The notes under the pieces are model-generated. The model searched no databases. It was not told where the DNA came from and worked only from the letters and a program-made list of their open reading frames with translations. Made by a program: the position numbers and the translations under genes. Positions 56,198 to 64,000 of a stretch of DNA of 64,000 nucleotides are shown here, one piece after another. The DNA comes from Candidatus Thiodiazotropha sp. (ex Monitilora ramsayi) (GTDB lineage Bacteria > Pseudomonadota > Gammaproteobacteria > Chromatiales > Chromatiaceae): contig JAHXIO010000006.1 of assembly GCA_025655595.1 (NCBI GenBank), positions 124,001 to 188,000 on the forward strand, in the 5' to 3' direction. Every line of letters starts with the position of its first letter. Position 1 is the first letter of the stretch.

Positions 56198-56448
56198 GCG
56201 CTAGAACCGGACAAGCGCCTCACAGCTTTTTTTACCTCTCTTCTCACGCAATAGATGCTGTATTTGATGGTGAGTCATCACCCTCTGTTTCTGTTGCCCC
56301 GGTACAGGATTTACCGGAAGCGATATTGCGCTGGGTGGTTGATCAGTCGGTGTCTTTTCGACGATGCGGTAATCTTGCTCACACTTGATTGGCCGATGAG
56401 CTGATTATGCCATTCTCCTAGTCGCAGATACTTCACTCCACTCGACAT

Positions 56449-56464
56449 TGTTATAAACACGACA
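56449..56464. promoter_or_regulatory. NifA upstream activator site for nifE
   Basis: TGT-TATAAACACG-ACA, an exact match 47 bp upstream of the -24 GG at 56512. Confidence 0.72.
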
Positions 56465-56509
56465 AAGATAAAAAACTTAAATATATAAACAAAACAATCT
56501 GTTACATGG

Positions 56510-56526
56510 GTGGCATGCGCATTGCA
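56510..56526 (+). promoter_or_regulatory. Sigma-54 promoter of nifENX
   Basis: TGGCATGCGCATTGCA (56511-56526) has GG at 56512-56513 and GC at 56524-56525 and differs from the consensus by one base in the -24 box. The nifE ATG is 39 bp downstream. Confidence 0.85.
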
Positions 56527-56564
56527 ATAGACATGGCAATGTAGATAACGAGTCATGCCATACC

Positions 56565-57965
56565 ATGAAGCAGAAAGATATCGCGGCCCTGCTGGACGAA
56601 CCGGCCTGTGCGCACAACAAGAAAGCCAAGTCGGGTTGTGCCAAGCCCAAGCCCGGGGCAACAGCCGGAGGCTGTGCCTTCGACGGGGCGCAGATCGCGT
56701 TGCTGCCTGTCGCCGATGTGGCGCACATCGTCCACGGCTCCATCGCTTGCGCGGGCAGCTCCTGGGATAACCGGGGCACGCGCTCAAGCGGCAGCCGCCT
56801 GTTCCGTATCGGTATGACCACCGACTTGACCGAACAGGACGTGATCATGGGGCGTGGTGAGAAGCGTCTCTTCCACTCCATCAAGCAGGCTATAGACAGC
56901 TATTCGCCGCCAGCGGTTTTTGTCTACAACACCTGCGTCCCCGCGTTGATCGGTGATGATGTCGGTGCCGTCTGCAAGGCAGCGGAAGCGCGTTGGGGTA
57001 CACCCGTAGTGCCCGTGGACTGTGCTGGCTTTTATGGCACCAAGAACCTGGGCAATCGCATCGCGGGCGAGGCCATGGTGAAGTACGTGTGCGGTACCCG
57101 TGAACCTGACCCGCTGCCCACGTCGGCAGAGCGCGAGGGTATCGAAGTTCACGATATTGCGCTGGTTGGCGAGTACAACATCGCCGGTGAGCTCTGGCAC
57201 GTGCTGCCCTTGCTGGATGAGCTGGGGCTGCGGGTGCTCTGCACGCTCTCTGGCGATGCACGCTACCGCGAGGTGCAGACCATGCACCGCTCCGAGGTCA
57301 ATATGATGGTCTGCTCCAAGGCGATGATCAATGTCGCCCGCAAGTTACAGGAGGCGTTCGAGACCCCCTGGTTCGAGGGTAGTTTTTACGGCGTACGCGA
57401 TGTCTCCCAGGCGCTGCGTGATTTTACACGCTTGATCGATGACCCGGATCTTTCCCATCGCACAGAAGCGCTAATCGAGCGGGAAGAGAGACGAATCAGT
57501 GAGAAGCTCGAACCCTGGCGCGCAGAGCTCAGCGGTAAAAAAGTGCTGCTCTATACTGGTGGGGTGAAGTCCTGGTCGGTGATTGCTGCCCTACAGGATC
57601 TCGGTATGGAGGTGGTCGCCACCGGCACCAAGAAATCCACCGAAGAGGACAAGGCGCGCATCCGCGAACTGATGGGTAAGGATGCGGTGATGCTCGAAGA
57701 GGGTAATCCCCGCGCGCTCATCGATATTGTACGAAGCAACGGTGTAGATGTACTGATCGCCGGTGGGCGCAACATGTACACCGCCCTTAAGGCACGAATT
57801 CCCTTTCTCGATATCAACCAGGAGCGCGAGTTTGGCTATGCCGGATACGAGGGCATGGTGGAGCTGGCGCGCCAACTGGTGCTGACCATCGACAGCCCGG
57901 TATGGCCGGCGGTGCGTCAACCGGCTCCCTGGCATTGCAAGAAACAGGCAGGGGAGGTGGCGTGA
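56565..57965 (+). CDS. nifE: FeMo-cofactor scaffold subunit NifE
   Basis: This 466-residue NifD-like protein forms the NifE2N2 scaffold where NifB-co is matured with Mo and homocitrate. Cysteines for the shared cluster are in [10 protein letters not shown] and [12 protein letters not shown]; an N-terminal Cys-containing segment ([11 protein letters not shown]) is NifE-like. The end AEGYAGYEG-type [15 protein letters not shown] is conserved. It begins the nifENX accessory operon behind its own NifA/sigma-54 promoter. Confidence 0.97.
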   Translation: MKQKDIAALLDEPACAHNKKAKSGCAKPKPGATAGGCAFDGAQIALLPVADVAHIVHGSIACAGSSWDNRGTRSSGSRLFRIGMTTDLTEQDVIMGRGEKRLFHSIKQAIDSYSPPAVFVYNTCVPALIGDDVGAVCKAAEARWGTPVVPVDCAGFYGTKNLGNRIAGEAMVKYVCGTREPDPLPTSAEREGIEVHDIALVGEYNIAGELWHVLPLLDELGLRVLCTLSGDARYREVQTMHRSEVNMMVCSKAMINVARKLQEAFETPWFEGSFYGVRDVSQALRDFTRLIDDPDLSHRTEALIEREERRISEKLEPWRAELSGKKVLLYTGGVKSWSVIAALQDLGMEVVATGTKKSTEEDKARIRELMGKDAVMLEEGNPRALIDIVRSNGVDVLIAGGRNMYTALKARIPFLDINQEREFGYAGYEGMVELARQLVLTIDSPVWPAVRQPAPWHCKKQAGEVA

Positions 57966-59386
57966 TGCCCGAAATCATCAAACGCAACAAAGCCCTCTCC
58001 GTCAGTCCATTGAAGGCGAGCCAGACCATCGGTGCGGCGTTGGCCTTTCTCGGTTTCAACCGCGCCATTCCAATGCTTCACGGCTCCCAGGGCTGTACCG
58101 CCTTCGGTAAGGTGTTTTTCGTGCGCCACTTTCGTGAGCCCATTCCTCTGCAGACCACGGCCATGGACCAGGTGACCACGGTGATGGGCTCTGAGGAGAG
58201 TATTGTCGAGGGACTGGCAACCATTGCGGGCAAGAGCAAGCCTTCATTGCTTGGGGTGCCCACGACCGGACTCTCGGAGACCCAGGGTAGCGATGTGAAC
58301 ATGGCGTTGAAGATGTTCCGCAAGCAACATCCCGAGTTCGATGCCATACCCGTGGTACCTGTCTCCACCCCCGATTATGCCGGTTGTCTCGAGACCGGCT
58401 TTGCTAAAGCGGTGGAGGCGATAATTGCCACCACGGTCCCGGCGGCCGAGGATGCCGGCACCCAACCGGGCAGACGCCGTCGGCAGGTGAACGTCCTGGT
58501 GGGCTCCTTTCTGACTCCCGGAGATCTGGAGGAGTTGAAGGAGATCATCGAATCCTTCGGTCTGCGGCCGGTTGTCATTCCCGATCTCTCGGACTCACTC
58601 GATGGTCACCTGGTTGAACAGGATTTCTCGCCACTGACCATCGGCGGAACGGATGTCACCGAGCTGCCGACCTTGGGGGATGCCAAGGCGACCCTGGTCA
58701 TCGGTCGCTCCATGTGGAAGGCGGCCGACCAACTGAACAGGCTCACCGGTGTACCGGACCACCGACTCGACCACCTGATGGGACTGGATGCCGTGGATCA
58801 TTTGCTCGACACCCTGCGCCAGATATCCGGTGAGCCGGTGCCAGAAAAACTGGAACGGCAGCGCGCACAGTTGCGGGACGCCATGCTGGATTGCCACTTC
58901 ATGACCGGCATGGCGCGCATTGCCGTGGCGGCCGATCCCGACCTGCTCAACGCTTTCAGCCAGATGCTTCAAGGCGTGGGGGCCGAAACGGTTACCGCTG
59001 TGTCGCCGGTCAATGCGCCGGTGCTCCAGCAAGTACCTGCCAACAAGGTAAAAGTGGGTGATTTGGAAGACCTGGAGAAGATGGCATTGGATGACGGGGC
59101 AGAGCTGCTGATCGCGAACTCCCACGGTGTGGAGAGTGCCCAGCGCCTTGGCATTCCGTTGCTGCGAGCCGGTTTCCCACAGTACGACATTCTGGGCGGT
59201 TATCAGAAGTGCTGGATCGGTTATCGCGGCACCCGTCAGGCCTTGTTCGATATCGCCAATATCATCCTGAGCCTGGAGAAGGGCGAGATACAGCCCTACC
59301 GCTCCATCTATGCCCAGAAACCTGAATACCGGGAGAGCACCCATGACGCTACAGCGGCGACTTCAGCTGGTGGGCTGCAACACTGA
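57965..59386 (+). CDS. nifN: FeMo-cofactor scaffold subunit NifN
   Basis: This 473-residue NifK-like partner of NifE starts at the ATG at 57965, overlapping the nifE stop by one base; the earlier in-frame ATG is inside nifE. The NPLK-like [36 protein letters not shown] and [14 protein letters not shown] segments are characteristic. Its 3' end overlaps nifX by 44 bp. Confidence 0.97.
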   Translation: MPEIIKRNKALSVSPLKASQTIGAALAFLGFNRAIPMLHGSQGCTAFGKVFFVRHFREPIPLQTTAMDQVTTVMGSEESIVEGLATIAGKSKPSLLGVPTTGLSETQGSDVNMALKMFRKQHPEFDAIPVVPVSTPDYAGCLETGFAKAVEAIIATTVPAAEDAGTQPGRRRRQVNVLVGSFLTPGDLEELKEIIESFGLRPVVIPDLSDSLDGHLVEQDFSPLTIGGTDVTELPTLGDAKATLVIGRSMWKAADQLNRLTGVPDHRLDHLMGLDAVDHLLDTLRQISGEPVPEKLERQRAQLRDAMLDCHFMTGMARIAVAADPDLLNAFSQMLQGVGAETVTAVSPVNAPVLQQVPANKVKVGDLEDLEKMALDDGAELLIANSHGVESAQRLGIPLLRAGFPQYDILGGYQKCWIGYRGTRQALFDIANIILSLEKGEIQPYRSIYAQKPEYRESTHDATAATSAGGLQH

Positions 59387-59828
59387 GGAGCAGTGGATGA
59401 CGACGGCCCTCAAAGTGGCCTTTGCCACCAGTGACATGAAGCATGTGGATCAGCACTTCGGTGCGGCCCAGTCATTCGCCATCTATGCGGTGGACCAGGA
59501 GAAGGTCTGCTTCGTCGAGGCCAATGAGTTTGGTGCACTGGCCATGGACGGCAACGAAGACAAGCTGGCTGCAAAAATCGCGGCGCTTGATGGGTGTATC
59601 GCTGTCTACAGTCAAGCCGTGGGCGCGTCGGCCATTCAGCAGTTGAAGGCCCAGGGCATACAACCGGTGAAGGTGTCGCCGGGTTCCGAGATAAGAGAGC
59701 TGCTCGAAAACCTGCAGGACGAACTGCGCCAGGGCCCCGGCAGTTGGTTGGCCAAGGCCATCGCCAGCACCATGCCCGTGGACCCGGCGCGTTTCGACAA
59801 GATGGAAGAGGAAGGCTGGGAGGAGTAG
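59343..59828 (+). CDS. nifX: FeMo-co/NifB-co carrier NifX
   Basis: This 161-residue protein of the NifX/NafY core family has [19 protein letters not shown], with the His that binds the metallocluster precursor. It shuttles VK-cluster or NifB-co between NifB and NifEN. I chose the ATG at 59343, which overlaps nifN by 44 bp and gives the family N-terminus (LQRRLQLV); the ATG at 59397 (a later Met) would lose it but remains possible. Confidence 0.93.
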   Translation: MTLQRRLQLVGCNTEEQWMTTALKVAFATSDMKHVDQHFGAAQSFAIYAVDQEKVCFVEANEFGALAMDGNEDKLAAKIAALDGCIAVYSQAVGASAIQQLKAQGIQPVKVSPGSEIRELLENLQDELRQGPGSWLAKAIASTMPVDPARFDKMEEEGWEE

Positions 59829-59833
59829 CGGCG

Positions 59834-60301
59834 ATGCTGGAAGAGACCGCCATGGTTGTCGAAGCCAACACAGATTACTTGTGGGTGGAGACGCGTTCGC
59901 GCAGTGGTTGTTCACAGTGCAGCAGTAGCTGCACCACTTCGGTGGTGTCGAAACTGTTCGGCATGAAGCGCAACCGACTCAAACTGGAGAACACCCTCGG
60001 TGCCGTGGCAGGGGACAGCGTTGTCGTCGGTATCCCCGACGAGTTGTTGGTGAGGGCATCGGTTTGGGCCTACCTGTTTCCGCTGCTGGCGATGTTTGCC
60101 GTGTCTGCAACAGGGGGTGTGATGGGTGTCGGTGAAGGCGCTCAGGTCCTGCTTGCCATGGTGGGGCTGGCTGCTGGTTTTGCGCTGGTTCGTTGGAGCA
60201 CCTCAAGGCAAGGGGCGCGCCAGCGGTTCAGGCCAAGCCTGCTGCGTATCGTCTCTGACGACATGGTGTTCTCCCCGGTGCGACAGATGACAGCGTTATG
60301 A
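59834..60301 (+). CDS. RseC/MucC-family membrane protein
   Basis: This 155-residue protein has an N-terminal Cys-rich beta domain (SGCSQCSSSCTTSVV, about 24-38), two transmembrane helices (about 72-95 and 100-120) and a short cytoplasmic tail. This fits RseC/MucC, linked elsewhere to the Rsx/Rnf complex that reduces SoxR. In a nif operon it probably helps assemble or operate the Rnf complex encoded at 22.5-27.8 kb. It lies 5 bp after nifX. Confidence 0.85.
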   Translation: MLEETAMVVEANTDYLWVETRSRSGCSQCSSSCTTSVVSKLFGMKRNRLKLENTLGAVAGDSVVVGIPDELLVRASVWAYLFPLLAMFAVSATGGVMGVGEGAQVLLAMVGLAAGFALVRWSTSRQGARQRFRPSLLRIVSDDMVFSPVRQMTAL

Positions 60302-60327
60302 ATTTTGAATTGAACAGGAGTTGAACG

Positions 60328-60801
60328 ATGAGTGAAGCGGCATTGGCAATCAGCCATGAAGATCCGGTACTGGGTACTGACTTTGCCAAAGAGATGGTAC
60401 GCCAGATGCGTGCTGTGGATACCTACGGTACCTATGATGAGTGGCCGGTGGAGAAGATCCTCGATCCATTCGTGCTGACCAAGGAGAAGAAGCAGGAGAT
60501 ACCTGTCGTGGGTGATCCTGATGAGATCGTCATGTCACGGGTCAAGGCATTCTACAACGCCCTCTCAGCCATGATCGAGAAAGAGTGCGGCCTGATGGCG
60601 GTGCCGATGCTCAACCTGACCCATGAAGGTTTTGGTCGCGCCATTATCACCGTTGGCAAACTGGTGGTGATGGACAGGACCCTGCGCGATGTTCACCGCT
60701 TCGGTTTTCCAACACTCTCCAAAATGAAGGACGAGGCGGACAAGCTGCTGTCGGTTGCCCTGGAGATCATCGGACAGTATCCGAAAGTGGCCGGTATGTA
60801 A
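60328..60801 (+). CDS. NifX-associated nitrogen fixation protein (DUF269 family)
   Basis: This 157-residue soluble protein is of the family that almost always follows nifX. The pattern VRQMRAVDTYGTYDEWPVE near residue 25 and GFGRAIITVGKLVVMDRTLR near 95 identify it. Its biochemical role is unknown. An AGGAG site precedes the ATG. Confidence 0.95.
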   Translation: MSEAALAISHEDPVLGTDFAKEMVRQMRAVDTYGTYDEWPVEKILDPFVLTKEKKQEIPVVGDPDEIVMSRVKAFYNALSAMIEKECGLMAVPMLNLTHEGFGRAIITVGKLVVMDRTLRDVHRFGFPTLSKMKDEADKLLSVALEIIGQYPKVAGM

Positions 60802-60812
60802 GGAGCGGACAG

Positions 60813-61028
60813 ATGACCGAAGAAGAGCTGAAAGCGATGCAAAAGGCCGTCAGAAAGGCCAAGCGTATCGCCACCGAAAGGGCAGGCGAACTGCACGATC
60901 TGGTTGAGGATCGACTGCCCGGCGCCTTTGAAGAGATCCCTGCCATGGCGCAGGCGACCTATGACGCCTGCAAGGCATGGTCAGAAGCCGACGCAGCCTT
61001 TAAGGCCGTTGAAACAGAGATGAGTTGA
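60813..61028 (+). CDS. CCE_0567-type small metalloprotein (DUF683)
   Basis: This 71-residue helical-hairpin protein is the small partner of the DUF269 protein in nif operons (MTEEELKAMQKAVRKAKRIA, then LVEDRLPGAFEEIP). Members bind metal in structural studies, but the function in nitrogen fixation is not settled. It is 11 bp after the DUF269 gene. Confidence 0.93.
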   Translation: MTEEELKAMQKAVRKAKRIATERAGELHDLVEDRLPGAFEEIPAMAQATYDACKAWSEADAAFKAVETEMS

Positions 61029-61037
61029 GGAAGTACG

Positions 61038-61373
61038 ATGAGTTTCATTACAAGTGTGACCCGTGGCGGTGAAGAGTACACACCGGCCTTTGTCATGGAG
61101 ATCGATCAAGGCAACTGCATCGGCTGCGGTCGCTGCTTCAAGGTCTGCCCCAGAGAGGTATTCGACCTGGTCGAGCGCGAGGATGTGCCGGGACTGGAAG
61201 CCGATGAGTACGACGACTATGACGACTACGATGACGATGATGACGGCTTCTCCGATGATACCGCGATGGTGATGAGTCTGAAGGACGCCATGGATTGCAT
61301 CGGCTGTGGCTCCTGTGCACGTATCTGTCCCAAGAAGTGCTTCAGTCACGAACCTCAATCAGATGCAGCGTGA
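61038..61373 (+). CDS. fdxB: Nif-specific ferredoxin III (2[4Fe-4S])
   Basis: This 111-residue ferredoxin has CIGCGRCFKVCP near residue 28 and CIGCGSCARICPKKC near the end. Between them lies an acidic spacer of about 25 residues that is almost only Asp, Glu and Tyr (DDYDDYDDDDDG). FdxB usually has an acidic linker, but this one is notably long. It probably serves as an electron donor for nitrogenase or NifEN maturation. Confidence 0.93.
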   Translation: MSFITSVTRGGEEYTPAFVMEIDQGNCIGCGRCFKVCPREVFDLVEREDVPGLEADEYDDYDDYDDDDDGFSDDTAMVMSLKDAMDCIGCGSCARICPKKCFSHEPQSDAA

Positions 61374-61383
61374 GGTGACGGTC

Positions 61384-61710
61384 ATGGCAAAACCTGAAAA
61401 GCATGTCTTTGTCTGTACCCAGAGCCGTCCCCTGGGACATCCCCGTCCCTCCTGCAGTCAGAAAAACTGCGCCGAGGTTGCCGAGGAGTTCTTCTGGCAT
61501 CTGCAGGAGAAGCAGTTGTTCGAGAAGGTACAGATCACCACGACGGGTTGCCTCGGCCCCTGCAGTGAAGGACCGTCGGTTCTGGTCTATCCCGAAGGGG
61601 TGATGTACGGCGGAGTGCAGAAGGAGGATGTGGCCATCATATTCGACGAGCACCTGCAGAACGACAAACCGGTAGCGCGCCTGCAGATGTCCAAGGAGTT
61701 CTGGGGCTGA
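61384..61710 (+). CDS. Thioredoxin-like [2Fe-2S] ferredoxin (Shethna FeSI type)
   Basis: This is a 108-residue protein. Its Cys pattern (FVCTQSRPLGHPRPSC, then TTGCLGPCSEGPSVLVYP) matches the homodimeric thioredoxin-fold [2Fe-2S] ferredoxins such as Azotobacter FeSI, also encoded near nif. The ATG at 61384 follows GAGGTGAC and the fdxB stop by 10 bp; a longer frame runs into fdxB. Confidence 0.9.
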   Translation: MAKPEKHVFVCTQSRPLGHPRPSCSQKNCAEVAEEFFWHLQEKQLFEKVQITTTGCLGPCSEGPSVLVYPEGVMYGGVQKEDVAIIFDEHLQNDKPVARLQMSKEFWG

Positions 61711-61717
61711 TTGTGTC

Positions 61718-62104
61718 ATGACTGCTGCAATGTCCGATGACATCTCCATTCGCCTGGCCAAGATCAGGGATCTCTCCCAGGAGATCTATCAACGCATGTG
61801 CGGCGAAGTGGACAAGCTGGGATTTGCCCTGGAAGAGGTGACGCTGAAAACACCTGAACAGGCGGTATACCGGCTGGAGCGCGACCCGGCCAGCTGCGAG
61901 TACAGCCTGGTGGGCGACTGGTTGGATGTGCGTGGGTTCAAGTTAGGCACGCTGCTGTTTCATGCCGACGGCACCTTTTTCGTGGAGCAGGATATCGTCA
62001 GACAGCATCCGCAAAAGGAAAAGTGGTTTGTGGAAGCCATCAACGCCTGGGGCAGGCACGAGAAGATCAAGGTGGAGGCCAGGTTGATCCCGATGCCTGA
62101 ATAG
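61718..62104 (+). CDS. Conserved hypothetical protein ending the nifENX operon
   Basis: This 128-residue soluble protein is predicted to be alpha-beta (LEEVTLKTPEQAVYRLERD, then LFHADGTFFVEQDIV). No motif or family is recognised. It follows the FeSI-like gene by 7 bp, so it is in the same transcript. ATG at 61718 or 61730 is possible; neither has a strong ribosome-binding site. Confidence 0.75.
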   Translation: MTAAMSDDISIRLAKIRDLSQEIYQRMCGEVDKLGFALEEVTLKTPEQAVYRLERDPASCEYSLVGDWLDVRGFKLGTLLFHADGTFFVEQDIVRQHPQKEKWFVEAINAWGRHEKIKVEARLIPMPE

Positions 62105-62293
62105 ACGGGGCTCTCTCTGCCTTGTAATGGCATTCCGCGTCAGCCTTTTCTACAAGATCCCGAATGACTATTTTGCTTGGCGTAGATGACTTCTTCGGAG
62201 TGTACTTATGGCGTAGCATGTTTGACGGTATCTGTTACTGGCTCAAATGAATCCGTTTGGAATCACCGTCTGTCAAGGCTATGAGTGGTCATT

Positions 62294-62668
62294 ATGAGTG
62301 ATCGGGTTTTTGTCTACGGCACCTTGCGCCGGGGTGAAGTGAATCATCATCTCATGTCGGGTGCGAAATATTGCGGTGGGCATGTGACGCTGCCCAGGTA
62401 CCGGATGATCCACTTGGGTGCCTACCCCGGCGTCGTGGAGGGTGGCAACACGGCCATCGTCGGCGAGATATTCCGGGTGAACGGCCAGCAGTTGGTGCAG
62501 CTCGACCGGCTCGAAGACTACCCCAGGCTGTACAACCGTAAGCTTATCCCGACTCCATGGGGCAGTGCCTGGATTTATACCTACCGGGGAGTGCGCAACG
62601 GACGCCCCGTCATACCTGGCGGCGATTGGTTGGGGCAGCAGCGCCCAGGCCCATTCTCACTCTACTAG
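62294..62668 (+). CDS. Gamma-glutamylcyclotransferase-like (AIG2/GGCT) protein
   Basis: This 124-residue protein begins SDRVFVYGTLRRGEVNH, with the YGTLR substrate-binding loop of the GGCT fold. The catalytic Glu fits VGEIFRV near residue 56. Family members cleave gamma-glutamyl peptides, and some nif regions carry one. The ATG at 62294 gives the standard start. Confidence 0.88.
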   Translation: MSDRVFVYGTLRRGEVNHHLMSGAKYCGGHVTLPRYRMIHLGAYPGVVEGGNTAIVGEIFRVNGQQLVQLDRLEDYPRLYNRKLIPTPWGSAWIYTYRGVRNGRPVIPGGDWLGQQRPGPFSLY

Positions 62669-62753
62669 GTCAGATTGGATTCGTGCTGACAGGCCAGAAC
62701 AGTACTTACCTTAATCGCTGAATAGGGGATTTCCTGTTTATCCAGTGAAAATT

Positions 62754-62772
62754 GGTGGGGCCCTGCCCCACC
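62754..62772. repeat. Solitary REP half-element
   Basis: GGTGGGGCCCTGCCCCACC is identical to the right arm of the 80-bp elements flanking the RAYT gene 50 kb away. It sits between the cyclotransferase-like gene and nifZ. Confidence 0.88.
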
Positions 62773-62862
62773 GGAATGCTGGACTTACCCACCGCCTTCG
62801 CGATGATAGCTCAAATCCTCTTAAGTCAATGTCATGCTTAACTGGCCCTGGAAGCGCTGAAA

Positions 62863-63114
62863 TCAGTTGCCCGTCTTCAGCTCTTCAGGCCAGCAGCCGG
62901 TCGGCGGACCGAGGTTCAGCTCACTGTTTTCAAACCTCACCAGATAGACCAGACGCTCGGGTGCCTCTTCCAGGTGCCCTGTCTCCACGATCACCCCTCG
63001 GGTACCCGGCTTGGCCAACAGTTCATCCTGCGGCACATCGGGTATACCTCCGTCGTTATAGATATGGCTGGCGGCGAACACCACGTCGCCCGGTTGCAGA
63101 TCTTCAAGGTTCAT
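62863..63114 (-). CDS. nifZ: NifZ, MoFe-protein maturation factor
   Basis: This 83-residue protein is of the NifZ family: LQPGDVVFAASHIYNDGGIP at the N-terminus, GTRGVIVETG, then RLVYLVRFEN. NifZ helps form the second P-cluster of NifDK. It is on the opposite strand to the rest, divergent from iscA-nif, and may share the NifA site at 63162-63177. Confidence 0.88.
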   Translation of the reverse strand: MNLEDLQPGDVVFAASHIYNDGGIPDVPQDELLAKPGTRGVIVETGHLEEAPERLVYLVRFENSELNLGPPTGCWPEELKTGN

Positions 63115-63161
63115 TGTCGTGCTCCATTGTACGGTTTGTTACCAGCCAATCTCCTGCGGAT

Positions 63162-63177
63162 TGTCGTGCTTGCAACA
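63162..63177. promoter_or_regulatory. NifA upstream activator site for iscA-nif/nifU
   Basis: TGT-CGTGCTTGCA-ACA, an exact match 68 bp before the -24 GG at 63246. It is also 48 bp upstream of the divergent nifZ start. Confidence 0.75.
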
Positions 63178-63244
63178 TTTCCCGGTTGTGAAGGAAATTT
63201 AAAATATTTAATTAATTCAGTGTGTAAGGCAGATTCCAATGTCG

Positions 63245-63260
63245 TGGCACAGGCCTTGCA
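63245..63260 (+). promoter_or_regulatory. Sigma-54 promoter of iscA-nif/nifU
   Basis: TGGCACAGGCCTTGCA is a perfect TGGCAC-N5-TTGCA match, GG at 63246-63247 and GC at 63258-63259, 51 bp before the iscA-nif ATG. Confidence 0.92.
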
Positions 63261-63311
63261 AAGTCTTACGTCAACTAGCAATGCAAAACATTTGCCATGG
63301 AGAAATAAATC

Positions 63312-63635
63312 ATGCTGATACTCACTGAAAGCGCACAGAAGGCGGTGAGCCGATTCATCAGGGGTTCCGAAACACCGGTTGCCGGCCTGCGGATCTCGGT
63401 TACAGGCGGCGGCTGCTCGGGGATGCAGTACGGCGTATCCCTGGAAGCGAACGCTAAGGATGACGACACCATTGTCGAGCTCGGTGAGCTGAAAATTTTT
63501 ATCGACCCCAATAGCGCACCAATGCTCAACGGAATCACCGTCGACTTCCTCGACACGATGGAAGGGAGCGGATTTAAGTTTGAAAACCCGAATGCAACTG
63601 CCAGCTGTGGTTGTGGCAAATCGTTTTCCGCCTGA
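63312..63635 (+). CDS. iscA: IscA/HesB-type iron-sulfur carrier, nif-specific
   Basis: This 107-residue A-type carrier keeps the three cysteines in [11 protein letters not shown] and [10 protein letters not shown]. It starts the nif-specific Fe-S assembly operon behind a sigma-54 promoter and supplies clusters with NifU and, presumably, NifS beyond the window. Confidence 0.93.
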   Translation: MLILTESAQKAVSRFIRGSETPVAGLRISVTGGGCSGMQYGVSLEANAKDDDTIVELGELKIFIDPNSAPMLNGITVDFLDTMEGSGFKFENPNATASCGCGKSFSA

Positions 63636-63649
63636 TTGGGAGAAGCGCT

Positions 63650-64000
63650 ATGTGGGACTATTCGGAAAAAGTTCAGGAACACTTCTATAACCCCCGCAAT
63701 GCCGGCGCAGTGGATGATGCCAATGCCGTTGGTGACGTGGGTTCTCTTTCATGCGGCGATGCGCTTCGGTTGACACTTAAGGTGGATCCGGACAGCGAGA
63801 CTATTCTCGATGCCGGCTTCCAGACTTTCGGTTGCGGTTCTGCCATCGCCTCAAGTTCGGCGCTGACCGAGATCATCAAGGGCATGAAGATCGATGACGC
63901 CCTCAATGTCAGTAATCAGGAGATCGCTGACTTTCTAGACGGGCTGCCACCCGAAAAGATGCACTGCTCCGTCATGGGACGCGAAGCGCTGCAGGCGGCA
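63650..64000 (+). CDS. nifU: NifU Fe-S scaffold protein, N-terminal part (cut by window edge)
   Basis: The first 117 codons are present: [20 protein letters not shown], then [26 protein letters not shown] and [12 protein letters not shown]. These are the three scaffold cysteines and cluster-binding region of the IscU-like domain. The modular [2Fe-2S] and C-terminal Nfu domains would lie beyond the right edge. It starts 15 bp after iscA-nif. Confidence 0.95.
   Translation, partial: MWDYSEKVQEHFYNPRNAGAVDDANAVGDVGSLSCGDALRLTLKVDPDSETILDAGFQTFGCGSAIASSSALTEIIKGMKIDDALNVSNQEIADFLDGLPPEKMHCSVMGREALQAA

Larger units (their letters stand above)
56198..56564. other. Regulatory gap upstream of nifE
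   Basis: This 367-bp gap holds the NifA site and sigma-54 promoter of nifENX (listed separately). The first 230 bp show no gene or repeat I can support. Confidence 0.5.

Overview
This 64 kb window is a bacterial chromosome segment that looks gammaproteobacterial, most like a sulfur-oxidising or Chromatiales-type lineage such as the Sedimenticola/Thiodiazotropha relatives. The lineage is an inference from gene content: a NifL/NifA-controlled molybdenum nitrogenase cluster of the Azotobacter type, a hyb-type periplasmic uptake hydrogenase, Rnf, c-type cytochromes, and DraT/DraG. No rRNA gene or CRISPR array is present.

Layout. 0-4.6 kb: lpxH (cut by the left edge), two cyclophilin isomerases, two small c-type cytochromes and a chemoreceptor with a haem motif in its periplasmic sensor. 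4.6-11 kb: a seven-gene hydrogenase operon on the minus strand (hybO-A-B-C-D-hypC-hybE order). 11-15.4 kb: cysS, a REP-associated transposase gene between two identical 80-bp REP pairs, folD, and four tRNAs, one of them (Arg-TCT) split by a group I intron. 15.8-21.5 kb: one giant lipoprotein cytochrome with about 70 CxxCH motifs in a duplicated architecture. 22.5-27.9 kb: rnfABCDGEH on the minus strand. 28.2-31.4 kb: nifLA. 31.6-37.6 kb: nifB, ferredoxins, nifO, a flavodiiron protein, a Shethna FeSII-like protein, nifQ and draG. 37.7-39.2 kb: a minus-strand operon encoding a SIR2-like protein, a four-cysteine small protein and a bacteriohemerythrin, behind its own NifA/sigma-54 promoter. 39.4-46.6 kb: a lower-GC accessory stretch with two integron-type cassettes and several exported proteins (two amidohydrolases and an NHL propeller). 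46.6-64 kb: draT, nifHDK, nifT, nafY-like genes, nifENX and accessory ferredoxins, nifZ, iscA-nif and nifU (cut by the right edge).

How the genes work together. NifL/NifA senses redox and nitrogen state. I located TGT-N10-ACA upstream sites with GG-N10-GC sigma-54 promoters in front of nifB, nifH, nifE, iscA-nif and the SIR2-like operon, plus two upstream sites between the divergent rnf and nifLA operons. Rnf and the ferredoxins supply low-potential electrons to NifH. NifB, NifQ, NifE, NifN, NifX and NafY build the cofactor, and IscA/NifU supply Fe-S clusters. DraT and DraG switch NifH off and on by ADP-ribosylation. FeSII, the flavodiiron protein and bacteriohemerythrin are plausible oxygen-protection factors, and the hydrogenase can recover electrons from H2. 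All functional calls come from reading the translated sequence without database searches.
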